DNA of 64,000 nt from CBDDDW01 sp965226805 (GCA_965226805.1 CBDDDW010000027.1:62001-126000); one strand, 5' to 3'. Counted from the first letter of the stretch, positions 8,490 through 17,196 are shown. Notes: generated by a model from the sequence alone, not told the origin. Program-made: numbers and translations.

Positions 8490-9926
8490 GTGCTTGACTT
8501 GATCATCAAGGGAGGCCAGGTGGTGTCCCCCCAGGGTGTTGGAACAATGGATGTCGGCATCCAGGGTGAACAGATCGCGGCAGTGGCCCTACCGGGGGCG
8601 CTGGAGGCGGAGGCGGGAAGGACCATCGACGCCACTGGAAAGTTCGTCCTCCCGGGAGGGATCGAGCCACATGCCCATATTCAGATTCCCGTTCCGGAGG
8701 CTTGGACAGGGAGACCCGGCGTGATGGGGCAGTCCCCAGAGGCCGCCAGCCGCGCCGCCGCTTTCGGGGGGGTAACTACAGTCATCGACTTCGCGGGGGA
8801 CATCCCCGTCAATCCCGGCCAGGGAGCCTCCTGGGACCCAATCATGGAGCAGCTCGAGAGGAGGAAAAGCATCTTCTCGGGACACTTCTATACCGATTTC
8901 TCGTTCCACTTCATTCTGGCCGGGGAGGTGCCTCCCGGAGTGATCGGCCAGATCGGGGAAGCGGTTCAATCGGGCGTAGCCAGCTTCAAGATCTTTACCA
9001 CCATCAAGGCCCGCGTTCCCTACGGCCACCTCTGGGCGATTTTCGAGGAGGTGGCCAAACATGGGGCAATCATGGCCGTCCACGCCGAAGAAGACGATAT
9101 AGTCACCTACATGACGGAGAAGCTCAAGCGAGAGGGCAGAGACCAGGCTCACAACTTGCACCTGGCGCACAATAACCTGTCCGAGGACATTTCCTTTAGG
9201 AAGGTCATCCGCTTGGCCAGGCACACCGAGACCGCACTCTACTTCGTCCATACCACCGCCAAAGAGGGGGTGGCCGCTATAGCCGAGGCCCGCAGTCAGG
9301 AGTTACCCGTGTACGGCGAGGTCTGTCACAACTACCTTGAGTTCACGTGCGAAGATTACAAGAAGCCCGGTGGTTCGGCCTATCACACCTACCCGGGTAT
9401 CAAGTTCCCAGAGGACCGGGACCTCCTCCAGCAAGGCCTGGTGGACGGCTCTCTCTGCACTACCGCCACCGACGATTTCACGACCAACAAGGCGGAAAAG
9501 CTCTATGGGACCACGATCGACACGATATGCGGAGGACACAATGGCACCGAGACGCGCCTTCCGGTTACGTACACAAAACTGGTCTCAACCGGAAGGGTCT
9601 CCATCGAACGTTTCGCGGAGATAACATCCACCAATGCGGCCAAGTCCCTGGGCCTCTACCCCAGGAAGGGGGCGATATCCGTCGGAAGCGACGCCGATAT
9701 CGTCCTGTTCGACCCCAACCTGAAGAAGAAGCTGACTCTGGACGACCTGCACTCGGACTCCGATTACTCCATATGGGAGGGTTTCGAGTGCAGCGGCTAC
9801 CCCGTGACGACCATACTGCGGGGTAGGGTTATCGTGGAGGACGGAAAATTAAACGGGCGACCTTCTGATGGGCGCTGGTTGAGCAGAAGGATGTCTCCCG
9901 CCGTCGTGGCGCGGCCGGTGTGTTGA
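8490..9926 (+). CDS. Dihydropyrimidinase / D-hydantoinase family amidohydrolase
   Basis: 478-residue cyclic amidohydrolase that opens dihydropyrimidine or hydantoin rings. The binuclear-metal ligands are all visible: His61 and His63 (EPHAH, instead of the more usual DPHTH), the lysine to be carboxylated at about Lys167 (SFKIF), His198 (VHAEE), His254 (FVHTT) and an Asp at about 328 (TDDF). The length is normal. The GTG start at 8490 has an AGGAGG site 6 bases upstream. It stands alone, with no dihydropyrimidine dehydrogenase or carbamoylase next to it, so whether it serves pyrimidine catabolism or another cyclic amide cannot be told from sequence. Confidence 0.88.
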   Translation: MLDLIIKGGQVVSPQGVGTMDVGIQGEQIAAVALPGALEAEAGRTIDATGKFVLPGGIEPHAHIQIPVPEAWTGRPGVMGQSPEAASRAAAFGGVTTVIDFAGDIPVNPGQGASWDPIMEQLERRKSIFSGHFYTDFSFHFILAGEVPPGVIGQIGEAVQSGVASFKIFTTIKARVPYGHLWAIFEEVAKHGAIMAVHAEEDDIVTYMTEKLKREGRDQAHNLHLAHNNLSEDISFRKVIRLARHTETALYFVHTTAKEGVAAIAEARSQELPVYGEVCHNYLEFTCEDYKKPGGSAYHTYPGIKFPEDRDLLQQGLVDGSLCTTATDDFTTNKAEKLYGTTIDTICGGHNGTETRLPVTYTKLVSTGRVSIERFAEITSTNAAKSLGLYPRKGAISVGSDADIVLFDPNLKKKLTLDDLHSDSDYSIWEGFECSGYPVTTILRGRVIVEDGKLNGRPSDGRWLSRRMSPAVVARPVC

Positions 9927-9980
9927 ACCTGGTCCGCACACCTCTCCCGATCGGCGGGAAAGGTGTTGGGGCTAATCCGA

Positions 9981-10280
9981 CTAGCCGGTTCCGGACTTCA
10001 TAGCGCTAAAGCAGTCACTACAGTAGACGGGCCGATCGCCTCTGGGCCTAAAAGGCACCATTGTATCGGCGCCGCACTGGGCGCAGACCGCTGGATGCAT
10101 CTCTCGGGGCCCCTGGCCGTACCCGCGCTGCTGGGATCTGCGGGCGTCGCGGCACTGAGGGCAGCGCTTCGGCTCGTTGGTGTACCCTCTGGAGGCAAAG
10201 AACTCCTGCTCGCCCGATGTGAACAGGAAGGTAGCGCCGCATTCTACGCAGGTCAGGGACTTGTCTGATAGGGTGGTCAA
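9981..10280 (-). CDS. Double zinc-ribbon protein
   Basis: 99 residues with two four-cysteine zinc sites: C11/C14 with C40/C43, and C66/C69 with C87/C90. The first half resembles the small 'probable zinc-ribbon' family with a YTNEPKRCPQCR block. The second resembles the CxxC...GRPVYCxDCF ribbon common in Chloroflexota and archaea. Role unknown; nucleic-acid or protein binding is the usual guess for such ribbons. The TTG start at 10280 is fixed by an AGAAGGAGGT site 7 bases upstream. A consensus promoter lies about 100 bases upstream. Convergent with the hydantoinase gene. Confidence 0.8.
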   Translation of the reverse strand: MTTLSDKSLTCVECGATFLFTSGEQEFFASRGYTNEPKRCPQCRDARRSQQRGYGQGPREMHPAVCAQCGADTMVPFRPRGDRPVYCSDCFSAMKSGTG

Positions 10281-10386
10281 GGGATGACCTCCTTCTAACT
10301 CTTGATTGGCTTAGTCGAGGTCATCCAGCGCCGCAGGTAACGAGAATAAGGTGTGCCACGGGTGCCCCAAACTTTAACCGCAGGCT

Positions 10387-10415
10387 ATTATACTCGATGA
10401 TCCTCTCGATGGCAA
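10387..10415 (-). promoter_or_regulatory. Sigma70-type promoter of the zinc-ribbon gene
   Basis: Minus strand: TTGCCA (10415-10410), 17-base spacer, TATAAT (10392-10387). It leaves a leader of about 100 bases before the TTG start at 10280. The 10281-10700 gap is otherwise filled by this promoter and the divergent one at 10521-10549; I see no gene in it. Confidence 0.7.
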
Positions 10416-10520
10416 TACGCCTATTACTCCCCACGGGGGCTGCCGGTCTCCCCGAAACTGGCCGCGAGGATTGGGTATCCTTCCGAGGGTATTCCTCCCT
10501 CCTTGGACGAGTACACCTGG

Positions 10521-10549
10521 TTGAAAGAATGTGAGTTCGCTAGTACAAT
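10521..10549 (+). promoter_or_regulatory. Sigma70-type promoter of the acyl-CoA dehydrogenase gene
   Basis: TTGAAA (10521-10526), 17-base spacer, TACAAT (10544-10549). The predicted leader is about 145 bases to the GTG at 10701. Confidence 0.6.
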
Positions 10550-10700
10550 TACCTCGTTGACGCCTGTCCAGCCCCGGCAGCCTCAAGTGAAAGCAGCGGC
10601 CTCGTAGCCTGCGCCTCCGCCGATGCTCAGCCTAACCGAAAGGTCTTGATTCCGTGCTGTCCCGGGAGGGATCAGATTTTCAGAGTATAAGGAGCAACCA

Positions 10701-11858
10701 GTGATCACCAAGACACCGGAAGAAGCTCGAACTCAAATCGTAAACATGGTGCGCGATTTCGTTCGACGCGACGTTGACCCCGTCTCAAGTGAATACGAGC
10801 GTGACGACATATTCCCCGCCGAGCTGGTCGAAAAGATGAAAGAGATGGGACTCTTCGGCATAACCTTACCCGAGGAGTACGGGGGAATGGGGTTGGACTA
10901 TACTACCTTCGCCATAATCTTCGAAGAGCTGTCCAAGGGTTGGATGAGCGTCAGCGGGGTCATCGGGACCCACCACATCATGACCCACGTAATCTCAGAG
11001 TACGGGACCGAGGAACAGAAGCAGCGATTCCTACCAGCCATGGCCAGAGGGGACAAGCGGGGTGGGCTTGCACTCACGGAGCCCAACGCTGGGAGCGACG
11101 CCCAGGCCATAGAGCTTTCGGCAGTCCGAGACGGTGAGGAATACGTCCTCAACGGGACCAAGATGTTCATAACCAACGGCAGGTACGGCGACACCTTTGC
11201 CGTCGTTGCCAAGACTGACAAGGACGCGGTACCCGCTCACAAGGGCATCAGCTGTTTCATAGCAGAGAAGGGACCGGGCTTCGAGGTCGGTCGAGACCTC
11301 GACAAGCTTGGGTACCGGGGTCTGGACACATGTGAGCTGATCTTTCAGGACTTCCGGGTGCCGACCGAGAACCTGGTGGGCGGCGTGGAAGGGCGCGGTT
11401 TCCAGCAAATAATGAGCAGCCTGGAGGGCGGTCGAATCAACATCGCGGCCAGGTCCGTGGGAATCGCTACCGCCGCCTTCGAGGCCGCTATCAAGTATGC
11501 TCAACAGCGGAAGACATTCGGCGTTCCCATCGCCCAGCACCAGGCTATTCAGCTAAAGCTGGCGGACATGGCATCGAAGATCCAGGCCGCCCGCCTGCTC
11601 ACCTACGACGCCGCCGCGAAAAAGGACTCCGGGGAGCGAGTAGACTTGGAGGCTGGGATGGCCAAGCTCTTCGCCAGCGAGATCTGCGCCGAAGTGACGC
11701 TGGAGGCTATGCGTATCCATGGAGGTTATGGTTACATTAAAGAGTACCCTGTGGAACGGTATTATCGCGAAGCGCCGCTCATGATCATCGGAGAGGGCAC
11801 CAACGAGATTCAGCGCCTGGTGATAGCCCGACAGCTGCTACGGAAGTACAAGATATAG
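10701..11858 (+). CDS. Acyl-CoA dehydrogenase
   Basis: FAD enzyme that forms the alpha-beta double bond of an acyl-CoA, passing electrons to ETF. The 385-residue length is that of the standard ACAD family. N-terminal helical domain with LPEEYGGMGLDY, middle beta domain with ALTEPNAGSDAQA and WKTD-like blocks, and a C-terminal helical domain with the FGVPIAQHQ and IHGGYGYIKEYPVERYYR signatures. The catalytic base is the Glu of IIGEGTNEIQ (about residue 365), the position used by short- and medium-chain enzymes. The GTG start is preceded by AAGGAG. Monocistronic here; the chain-length or branched substrate cannot be decided. Confidence 0.93.
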   Translation: MITKTPEEARTQIVNMVRDFVRRDVDPVSSEYERDDIFPAELVEKMKEMGLFGITLPEEYGGMGLDYTTFAIIFEELSKGWMSVSGVIGTHHIMTHVISEYGTEEQKQRFLPAMARGDKRGGLALTEPNAGSDAQAIELSAVRDGEEYVLNGTKMFITNGRYGDTFAVVAKTDKDAVPAHKGISCFIAEKGPGFEVGRDLDKLGYRGLDTCELIFQDFRVPTENLVGGVEGRGFQQIMSSLEGGRINIAARSVGIATAAFEAAIKYAQQRKTFGVPIAQHQAIQLKLADMASKIQAARLLTYDAAAKKDSGERVDLEAGMAKLFASEICAEVTLEAMRIHGGYGYIKEYPVERYYREAPLMIIGEGTNEIQRLVIARQLLRKYKI

Positions 11859-12783
11859 CCGATGAAATTCCTAGCATATGGATCCTATCCGGTTGAGATG
11901 TACTGGCCAACATCTCTGCTGAGATCGGCGTTCTTTCTTCTTCGTATGTCATGCCAGGTCGGTCACCGCCGCACTCGGCCAGCAGCGGACAATGATACGG
12001 AACAGGTCTGATCTCCTCTATCGGTGGAGGTCATGCCTCCTCCTTCTGCTCGGCGCCGGGCTCCTCATTGGGAGTTCCCTTAACTGTGGCGGTGATTCTC
12101 CTACGACATCCCCTACCGCCACCCCCACTTCTCCCAGCACCCCTATCCCCCACTCCACGCCAACGCCGACCCCCACACCGACACGTATCGTTGCTGACGC
12201 GACTGCACAACCAACAACTACCCCAACGCAGGAGCCAACTGTCACACCCATGGGTCGGACGCCCTCCCCATCGGGCGAAGCCACCCCTGTTGGTACGCCC
12301 ACTGCCACCCCTGCGGCCGAAACACCCTCCCCGGGGCCCACGAGGGCCCCGCCCCCTACTCCCACCACTCGGCCGACACCAACTCCGACACGCGCGGTAG
12401 AGTCCTCTCCTACGGCAGGAGCGACCGCCACACCTACCCAGGAGTCACCGACGCCTACGCCTACCCCAACGACGACTCCGACTCCGGTCACCGAACCGAC
12501 CCCCACGCCTACTCCTACTCCTACTTCTACGCCTACACCTACTCCTACAGCTGTACCGACGCCGACCTCTACTACAGTACCACCACAATCCTCACCCACT
12601 AGGACGCCCACTCCAACCCCAGGCGGTCCTGTGGGCATTGTAATGGTGTCAACTACCAGCCAGCCGATATCCGTGGGGCAGACGATATCCTTCGATGTGC
12701 GGGTAGAGCCCAACGGCGCAGAAAACATAGCCGCTGCGCAGCTCGCCATAAGGTTCGACCCCGACGTCTTGGAGGTCGTAAAC

Positions 12784-12807
12784 GTTACCCCGAATCCACC
12801 GAAGGAC
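12784..12807. repeat. Left target duplication and terminal inverted repeat of the IS1380 element
   Basis: GTTAC at 12784-12788 is the target duplication. CCCGAATCCACCGAAGGAC at 12789-12807 is the 19-base left terminal repeat, a perfect reverse match to 14475-14493. Confidence 0.9.
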
Positions 12808-12838
12808 GGCCTTGGGGACAGTCCTTGAAGAAGCCATC

Positions 12839-12904
12839 GGGTGCTCCTCTGAATCTGGGATAATGGTTTTGGAACAGAAACCAGCCCGGAAACAAGGAGC
12901 ACCC
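12839..12904 (+). promoter_or_regulatory. Fold-back leader sequestering the transposase ribosome binding site
   Basis: GGGTGCTCCT (12839-12848) and AGGAGCACCC (12895-12904) are perfectly complementary. The 3' arm contains the Shine-Dalgarno AAGGAG (12894-12899) of the transposase start at 12910. An extended -10 box, TGG-GATAAT (12857-12864), lies between the arms. Transcripts starting there would lack the 5' arm and leave the site open, while read-through from the host gene would carry both arms and close it. This resembles known fold-back protection of other IS elements against read-through; here it is inferred from sequence. Confidence 0.6.
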
Positions 12905-12909
12905 AATAG

Positions 12910-14235
12910 ATGCTGCCACAGAACAAACCCGACCGTATCCGCATCCTCTTTGACGACCATCGCCTGGTGGCCAATGCCGGCCTGCTCCTGCCGGCCACCC
13001 TAGCCCGGCACCTGGGCCTGCGGGAACTCGTCGACCATCACCTTGACCTCGGCGGAGCGCCGGGACGGGCGAACACTGGGGACAAGATGCTGACGCTGGT
13101 CGCTTCCGCGCTGGCAGGCGGCGACTGCATCGACGACGCCGATGCGCTGCGCGCTGGTGGGACGGTCGGTGTTCTAGGCTGCGTGGTCAAGGCGCCATCC
13201 ACCCTGGGGACCTTCCTGCGCAGCTTCCGGTGGGGGCATGTCCGTCAACTCGACCGCGTGAGCCGCCAGTTGTTGGCCCGGGCCTGGGCCGCTGGGGCCG
13301 GACCCGGCGACTCGCCCCTGACCATCGACCTGGACTCGACCATCTGCGAGACCTATGGACTGGACAAGGAGGGAGCGCGCCACCACGGCTATACCGGCGC
13401 CCGCGGCTATCACCCGCTGCTGGCCATTGCCGCCGGCACCGGCGAGGTGCTGATGTCCCGGCTGCGCGAGGGCCGGGCCAACACCGCCCGTGGCGCCGCC
13501 CACTTCCTGCGTGAGACGGTGGGGCGGGTGCGTTACGGCGGGGCCAGGGGACAACTCACGGTGCGGGCCGACAGCGGCTTCTACGCCCACACTGTCGTTG
13601 CCGCCTGCCGGGAAATGGATGTCCGCTTCTCTATCACCATCCGCCAGCGCGCCAGCCTGCGGGACCTGATCGAGGCGATACCAGAGGAGGACTGGACTCC
13701 CATTCCCTACTGGATGGACGGCGCCGCCGATGTCGCCGAGACGACTTACACCCCGTTCCAGACCAAGCCGGACGCCGCGCCGGTGCGGCTCATTGTCCGG
13801 CGGGTGAAGCCGACGCCCGGTTCCCAGCTTGCCCTCTTCGCCAGATACAGCTATCACGCCTTCATCACCGACCGCGATGGGGAGACGCTGGAACTGGAGG
13901 CCGATCATCGCCGCCACGCCGAGGTCGAGAACGCCATACGCGACCTCAAGTACGGCGTCGGGCTGAACCACATGCCGTCGGGGCGCTTCGCCGCCAACGG
14001 CGCCTGGCTGGCGGTCCAGGTGATGGCGCATAACCTGGCCCGCTGGACAGCCCGCATCGGCCTGGGTCAGCAGATCGTGACCACCAAGACCCTCAGGCGG
14101 CGGGTCTTCGCTCTGGTGGGACGGATCACCCGCTCGGCGCGCCGCCTCACTTTGCATCTCCCCCGGCGCTGGCCTTGGGAAACCCAGTTCAGTCGCGCCT
14201 TGGCCCGGCTGCAAGCCATTCCATTCCCGGCCTGA
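12910..14235 (+). CDS. IS1380-family DDE transposase
   Basis: 441-residue transposase, the usual IS1380 length. The RNase-H-like catalytic residues are visible: Asp in LTIDLDSTICE (near residue 140), Asp in VRADSGFY (near 220) and Glu in RRHAEVENAIRDLKYG (near 340), with the large beta insertion between the second Asp and the Glu. A C-terminal basic region (RRRVFALVGRITRSARRL) follows. No frameshift or stop, so the enzyme looks intact. ATG start; the ribosome binding site is the 3' arm of the fold-back hairpin described separately. Confidence 0.92.
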   Translation: MLPQNKPDRIRILFDDHRLVANAGLLLPATLARHLGLRELVDHHLDLGGAPGRANTGDKMLTLVASALAGGDCIDDADALRAGGTVGVLGCVVKAPSTLGTFLRSFRWGHVRQLDRVSRQLLARAWAAGAGPGDSPLTIDLDSTICETYGLDKEGARHHGYTGARGYHPLLAIAAGTGEVLMSRLREGRANTARGAAHFLRETVGRVRYGGARGQLTVRADSGFYAHTVVAACREMDVRFSITIRQRASLRDLIEAIPEEDWTPIPYWMDGAADVAETTYTPFQTKPDAAPVRLIVRRVKPTPGSQLALFARYSYHAFITDRDGETLELEADHRRHAEVENAIRDLKYGVGLNHMPSGRFAANGAWLAVQVMAHNLARWTARIGLGQQIVTTKTLRRRVFALVGRITRSARRLTLHLPRRWPWETQFSRALARLQAIPFPA

Positions 14236-14474
14236 CGGCCAGCCTGCAACTGACCCAACGTCCCCGCAATCTCGCGCCACCCCGGTCGCGAGAGTCCCCT
14301 GCTGCGTATCCTCTCGCCATCCCGCGCATCGCAACTCCCGCATAGGGCCTTAGGGGCCCTGTGCGGCGCCTGAAGACCCTCCGCCGGCCTCCCCATCTAC
14401 CCCAAGACCCCAGGCCATCTCCCCTGTAGCTCCCTCACCCACCCCCTTCCGCTGTCCTCACGCCGTCCATCCGT

Positions 14475-14498
14475 GTCCTTCGGTGGATTCGGGGTTAC
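14475..14498. repeat. Right terminal inverted repeat and target duplication of the IS1380 element
   Basis: GTCCTTCGGTGGATTCGGG at 14475-14493 is the reverse complement of the left end. GTTAC at 14494-14498 repeats the left flank. Confidence 0.9.
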
Positions 14499-14878
14499 CC
14501 ACGATGTTGCCACCCTTCCAATCCCCATAGGAAGCCCTGCCATCGAAAACGGAGACGGCACCGCCTTCTTCCCCGCCCTTACTTTCACTCCGCTATCCGC
14601 AGACCAGGCGCCCTTCAGATTCGCGACCATTGAGTTCAAGGCCATCGGGTTGCCGGATGGTGGGGCAACCCAGGTGGTCTTCGAGGTTGACCTGGATAGA
14701 AAGACCGCCGTGGTCAACGCGATGGATGAAATAGTGCTGAACGAAGCGCAAGACTACTCGGGCGCCCGGATCGAGATCGTACCATAGGCCCTTTCAGCGG
14801 AATCGTCTATCTGCGCTCGATTCCGTCAGGCATAGAGGGCAACGGCAGGGCGCCGGTTAGAGAATTCCGGCGGCAAAG

Positions 14879-14887
14879 TGTTATAAT
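14879..14887 (+). promoter_or_regulatory. Extended -10 promoter of the Crp/Fnr gene
   Basis: TGT-TATAAT (14879-14887) is a consensus extended -10 element 47 bases before the ATG at 14935. No good -35 box is at the right distance. Confidence 0.55.
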
Positions 14888-14934
14888 GAACAGCGCGAAG
14901 TAGCAATTCCTTCTCCCCCAGGAGGATCTGGCAA

Positions 14935-15618
14935 ATGGAGATGGTCAATTTCCTTAGCGAAGTGGCTATATTCTCGCATCTCGACCGCTCGGATTTGGAC
15001 ACCCTAGCCTCCAAGTTGCGGCGGCGGACGTTCCAGAAGGACCAGGTCATATTCCACCAGGATGACCCGGGCGACCGGCTGCACTTCGTCGCTGAAGGTC
15101 TTGTGAAGATATCTATCGTGTCCGTCGATGGCCGCGAAAACGTCATCGCGCTGCTGACCGCGGGTGACTGTGTCGGTGAGATGTCAGTTATGGACGGCGG
15201 CTTGAGGTCGGCCACCGCAGTGGCGATGGACCGCACCGAAACCATGACCCTGTCCCGGGAAGACTTTCTTGCCTTTTTGAACGAGCAAACCCAGGTAGCC
15301 GTACAGATAATAACCCTCCTGGTAAGACGGCTGCGAGCGATGGACGAGCTGGTGGGTGACATGGTATTCCTCGACGTTCCCACCAGAGTGGCAAAGAAGC
15401 TAATAGAGCTGTCGAGCACGTATGGGGATACCAGAGACACTTCTGATCATCTTGTCGTCCCGCTGGGGCAGGAGGAGCTTTCCAGGTTGGTGGGCTCCAG
15501 CAGGGAAACGGTGAGCAGGGCCTTGACTGCTTACCGCAAGATGGGCTTGGTGACCACGTCTCATCGGAAGATAAGCATCACCGACCTGAAGGGACTCGAA
15601 AGGATGGCCTCGACCTAG
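14935..15618 (+). CDS. Crp/Fnr-family transcription regulator
   Basis: 227 residues with an N-terminal cyclic-nucleotide-binding beta-barrel (about 1-115; FQKDQVIFHQDDPGDRLHFVAEG, and the phosphate-binding cassette CVGEMSVMDGGLRSATAVA), a long dimer helix (about 120-145) and a C-terminal winged helix-turn-helix (about 165-215; LGQEELSRLVGSSRETVSRAL). There is no cluster of cysteines for an Fe-S site, so it is not an Fnr-type oxygen sensor. The Arg in the cassette suggests cAMP or another cyclic nucleotide can bind. ATG with AGGAGG 8 bases upstream. It converges on an ABC ATPase that also carries a cyclic-nucleotide-binding domain. Confidence 0.9.
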   Translation: MEMVNFLSEVAIFSHLDRSDLDTLASKLRRRTFQKDQVIFHQDDPGDRLHFVAEGLVKISIVSVDGRENVIALLTAGDCVGEMSVMDGGLRSATAVAMDRTETMTLSREDFLAFLNEQTQVAVQIITLLVRRLRAMDELVGDMVFLDVPTRVAKKLIELSSTYGDTRDTSDHLVVPLGQEELSRLVGSSRETVSRALTAYRKMGLVTTSHRKISITDLKGLERMAST

Positions 15619-15764
15619 GGGCATCCTCGGACTCAAAATAACCCCGGGCCCGGCCGATCGCGGCGGCTAGTCCGTGGAACACGACCCACGCACCCTGGGG
15701 CGGGCCGCCCGCCTAAGCCACGATTTTCTCCTGGAGACGCTTGAGTCTCCGGCTCATGATCCGG

Positions 15765-17111
15765 TTATTTCAGTTTCTCCCGGAGCTGAACGAGTCTTTC
15801 GTTCATCAGACGTTTGAAGAAGAGACTCAAGGACAGGTTCTCCTGCAAAAGGGATTGGAACGCGTCCTTGGGCAGCTTCATGACAACCACATCGGTCAGG
15901 GCGGCTACAGTTGCAGTGCGTGGCTGCCCGGCTAGAAGAGACATCTCTCCAAATCCCTCCCTTGGTCCCAACTGGGCTACGGGGATACTCGGCTTGTCCC
16001 GCTGCTCACGAATAACCTGCACATTCCCGGACCTGACGATGTAGAAGGAGTCCCCTTCCTCACCCTGTCTGACTATTCTCGCTCCGGTAGGGTATTGAAG
16101 TCCCTGTAGAGCCGGTACGATCTTCACCAGAGACTTCGTGCCCAGGTCAGCGAGGAACGGGATCTTTTGCAACTCCAATACAAGGGGGTGTACCGGCTCC
16201 TCCGCTTCGTCAGAAGTGCTCTCCACGCCCACTTGGCCCTTTTCGGCGCCACTAAGGCGACCTTCGATCGACTGTTCCTCTTCCTTGGTTAGGTCAAGGG
16301 GGAACTTGCAACTCTTGCACTTGTCCTTACCTTTTGGGTTTCCCGTACTGCACCTGGCGCAGACCACCTCATCGTAGTTAGGAGGCGGAAGTCCCTTTAT
16401 GTCCTCCGGGGGCACCACACGCCGTTTGGAAACCTTCCCACCGTCCTTTGCCTTGCCATTATCCATCCGTATAATCCTCTGGCAGTAGTTGGCTACGTTG
16501 GAGTCGGTAGTCGTGAGGGCTATTGTCATCCCCGCATCGTTGAGCTTTTGAAATAGGCCCATCACATCGTCTAGGTCCGAGTCATCCAGAACCCTTGTGG
16601 GCTCATCGGCGAGAATTATCGACGGATCGTGGACCATAGCCCGAGCGATACCGACGCACTGGCGCTGGGTCGGCGAGAGCTGCCCGGGCCGGTGTTCCAT
16701 GCACTTCTCCAGCCCCAATATCTTGAGCGCTTCTCCCGCCTTCACTTTCCGGTCCTGGGGCGGGACCCCCATGTGTCGGAGGGTGACCTCCACGTTGGAA
16801 AGGGCCGTATCGCTGGGCAACAGGTTAAAGGCCTGGAAGAGAAACCCAACCTTTTGGGCCCTCACCTTGACCATCGCATCGTCATCGAGCTCGGTAACGT
16901 CTCGACCCTCCAGCTGTAGCTGCCCCGAGTCGGGCCTCTGGAGACAGCCCAGCATGTGGAGGAGGGTGGATTTACCGGCGCCGGGCTTCCCGAGTATGGC
17001 CACAATTTCTCCGGTGCGGATCTCCAGGGACACCTTGTCTACCGCGCGGATTTCCCTGTCACCCAGGTCGTAGGTCTTGCTCATATTTCGGGCCTGGATG
17101 GTTGTCGGCAT
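15765..17111 (-). CDS. ABC ATPase-zinc ribbon-cyclic-nucleotide-binding fusion protein
   Basis: 448 residues in three parts. Residues 1-about 225 are a LolD/MacB-type ABC ATPase: Walker A GKPGAGKST, Q-loop FLFQAFNLLPS, signature altered to LSPTQRQ (normally LSGGQ), Walker B SIILADEPT with the catalytic Glu, and the switch histidine replaced by Thr (ALTTTDS). Next come a four-cysteine ribbon (CARC, 10 residues, CKSC) and an acidic linker. Residues about 310-440 form a cNMP-binding barrel with an intact cassette (FGEMSLLAGQPRTATV). No permease is adjacent. The altered signature and switch suggest slow or regulated ATP turnover; a signalling rather than transport role is possible. ATG at 17111 with GGGGGA upstream. 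Confidence 0.85.
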   Translation of the reverse strand: MPTTIQARNMSKTYDLGDREIRAVDKVSLEIRTGEIVAILGKPGAGKSTLLHMLGCLQRPDSGQLQLEGRDVTELDDDAMVKVRAQKVGFLFQAFNLLPSDTALSNVEVTLRHMGVPPQDRKVKAGEALKILGLEKCMEHRPGQLSPTQRQCVGIARAMVHDPSIILADEPTRVLDDSDLDDVMGLFQKLNDAGMTIALTTTDSNVANYCQRIIRMDNGKAKDGGKVSKRRVVPPEDIKGLPPPNYDEVVCARCSTGNPKGKDKCKSCKFPLDLTKEEEQSIEGRLSGAEKGQVGVESTSDEAEEPVHPLVLELQKIPFLADLGTKSLVKIVPALQGLQYPTGARIVRQGEEGDSFYIVRSGNVQVIREQRDKPSIPVAQLGPREGFGEMSLLAGQPRTATVAALTDVVVMKLPKDAFQSLLQENLSLSLFFKRLMNERLVQLREKLK

Positions 17112-17196
17112 CTATGTCCCCCAAACGCCAGCACAGTCTTCGCGCCACCGGGCGTTGCCTCGCCGGCACCTATCTCACAAAAGGCTAGCTGCTATC

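Larger units (their letters stand above)
12789..14493 (+). mobile_element. Complete IS1380-family insertion sequence
   Basis: 1705 bases bounded by 19-base perfect terminal inverted repeats (12789-12807 and 14475-14493) and a 5-base direct duplication GTTAC (12784-12788 and 14494-14498). Length, a single DDE transposase gene and the 4-5 base duplication fit the IS1380 family. Perfect ends and an intact transposase imply a recent, possibly active insertion. It sits inside the cohesin gene in the same orientation, about 100 bases of its left end and about 240 bases of its right end being non-coding. Confidence 0.92.
11992..14787 (+). pseudogene. Cohesin-domain secreted protein interrupted by IS1380-family element
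   Basis: The 5' part (11992-12788) encodes an N-terminal hydrophobic signal (about residues 12-30) ending near a cysteine (SSLNC, a poor lipobox). A Thr-Pro linker of about 180 residues follows, then the first half of a cohesin-type beta domain (ISVGQTISFDVRVEP...AIRFDPDVLEVVNV). The 3' part (14499-14787) encodes the second half (FATIEFKAIGLPDGG...EVDL). They are separated by an IS with a 5-base duplication, GTTAC. Joining 12788 to 14499 restores one frame of 362 codons (361 residues), reading VVNVTHDVATLP across the junction. With the IS, translation of the 5' part ends at 12828. Cohesins bind dockerins; a dockerin gene lies at 40.1-41.7 kb, also interrupted. Extracellular scaffold or surface role inferred. 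Confidence 0.85.

Noticed and set aside
8589..9251. 220-residue minus-strand frame over the hydantoinase gene
   Set aside because: Antisense shadow of a GC-rich gene with clear family match on the plus strand; no ribosome binding site or family match.
12018..12998. Long minus-strand open frame rich in Gly and Val
   Set aside because: It is the antisense of the Thr-Pro repeat linker; the low-complexity DNA keeps all frames open.
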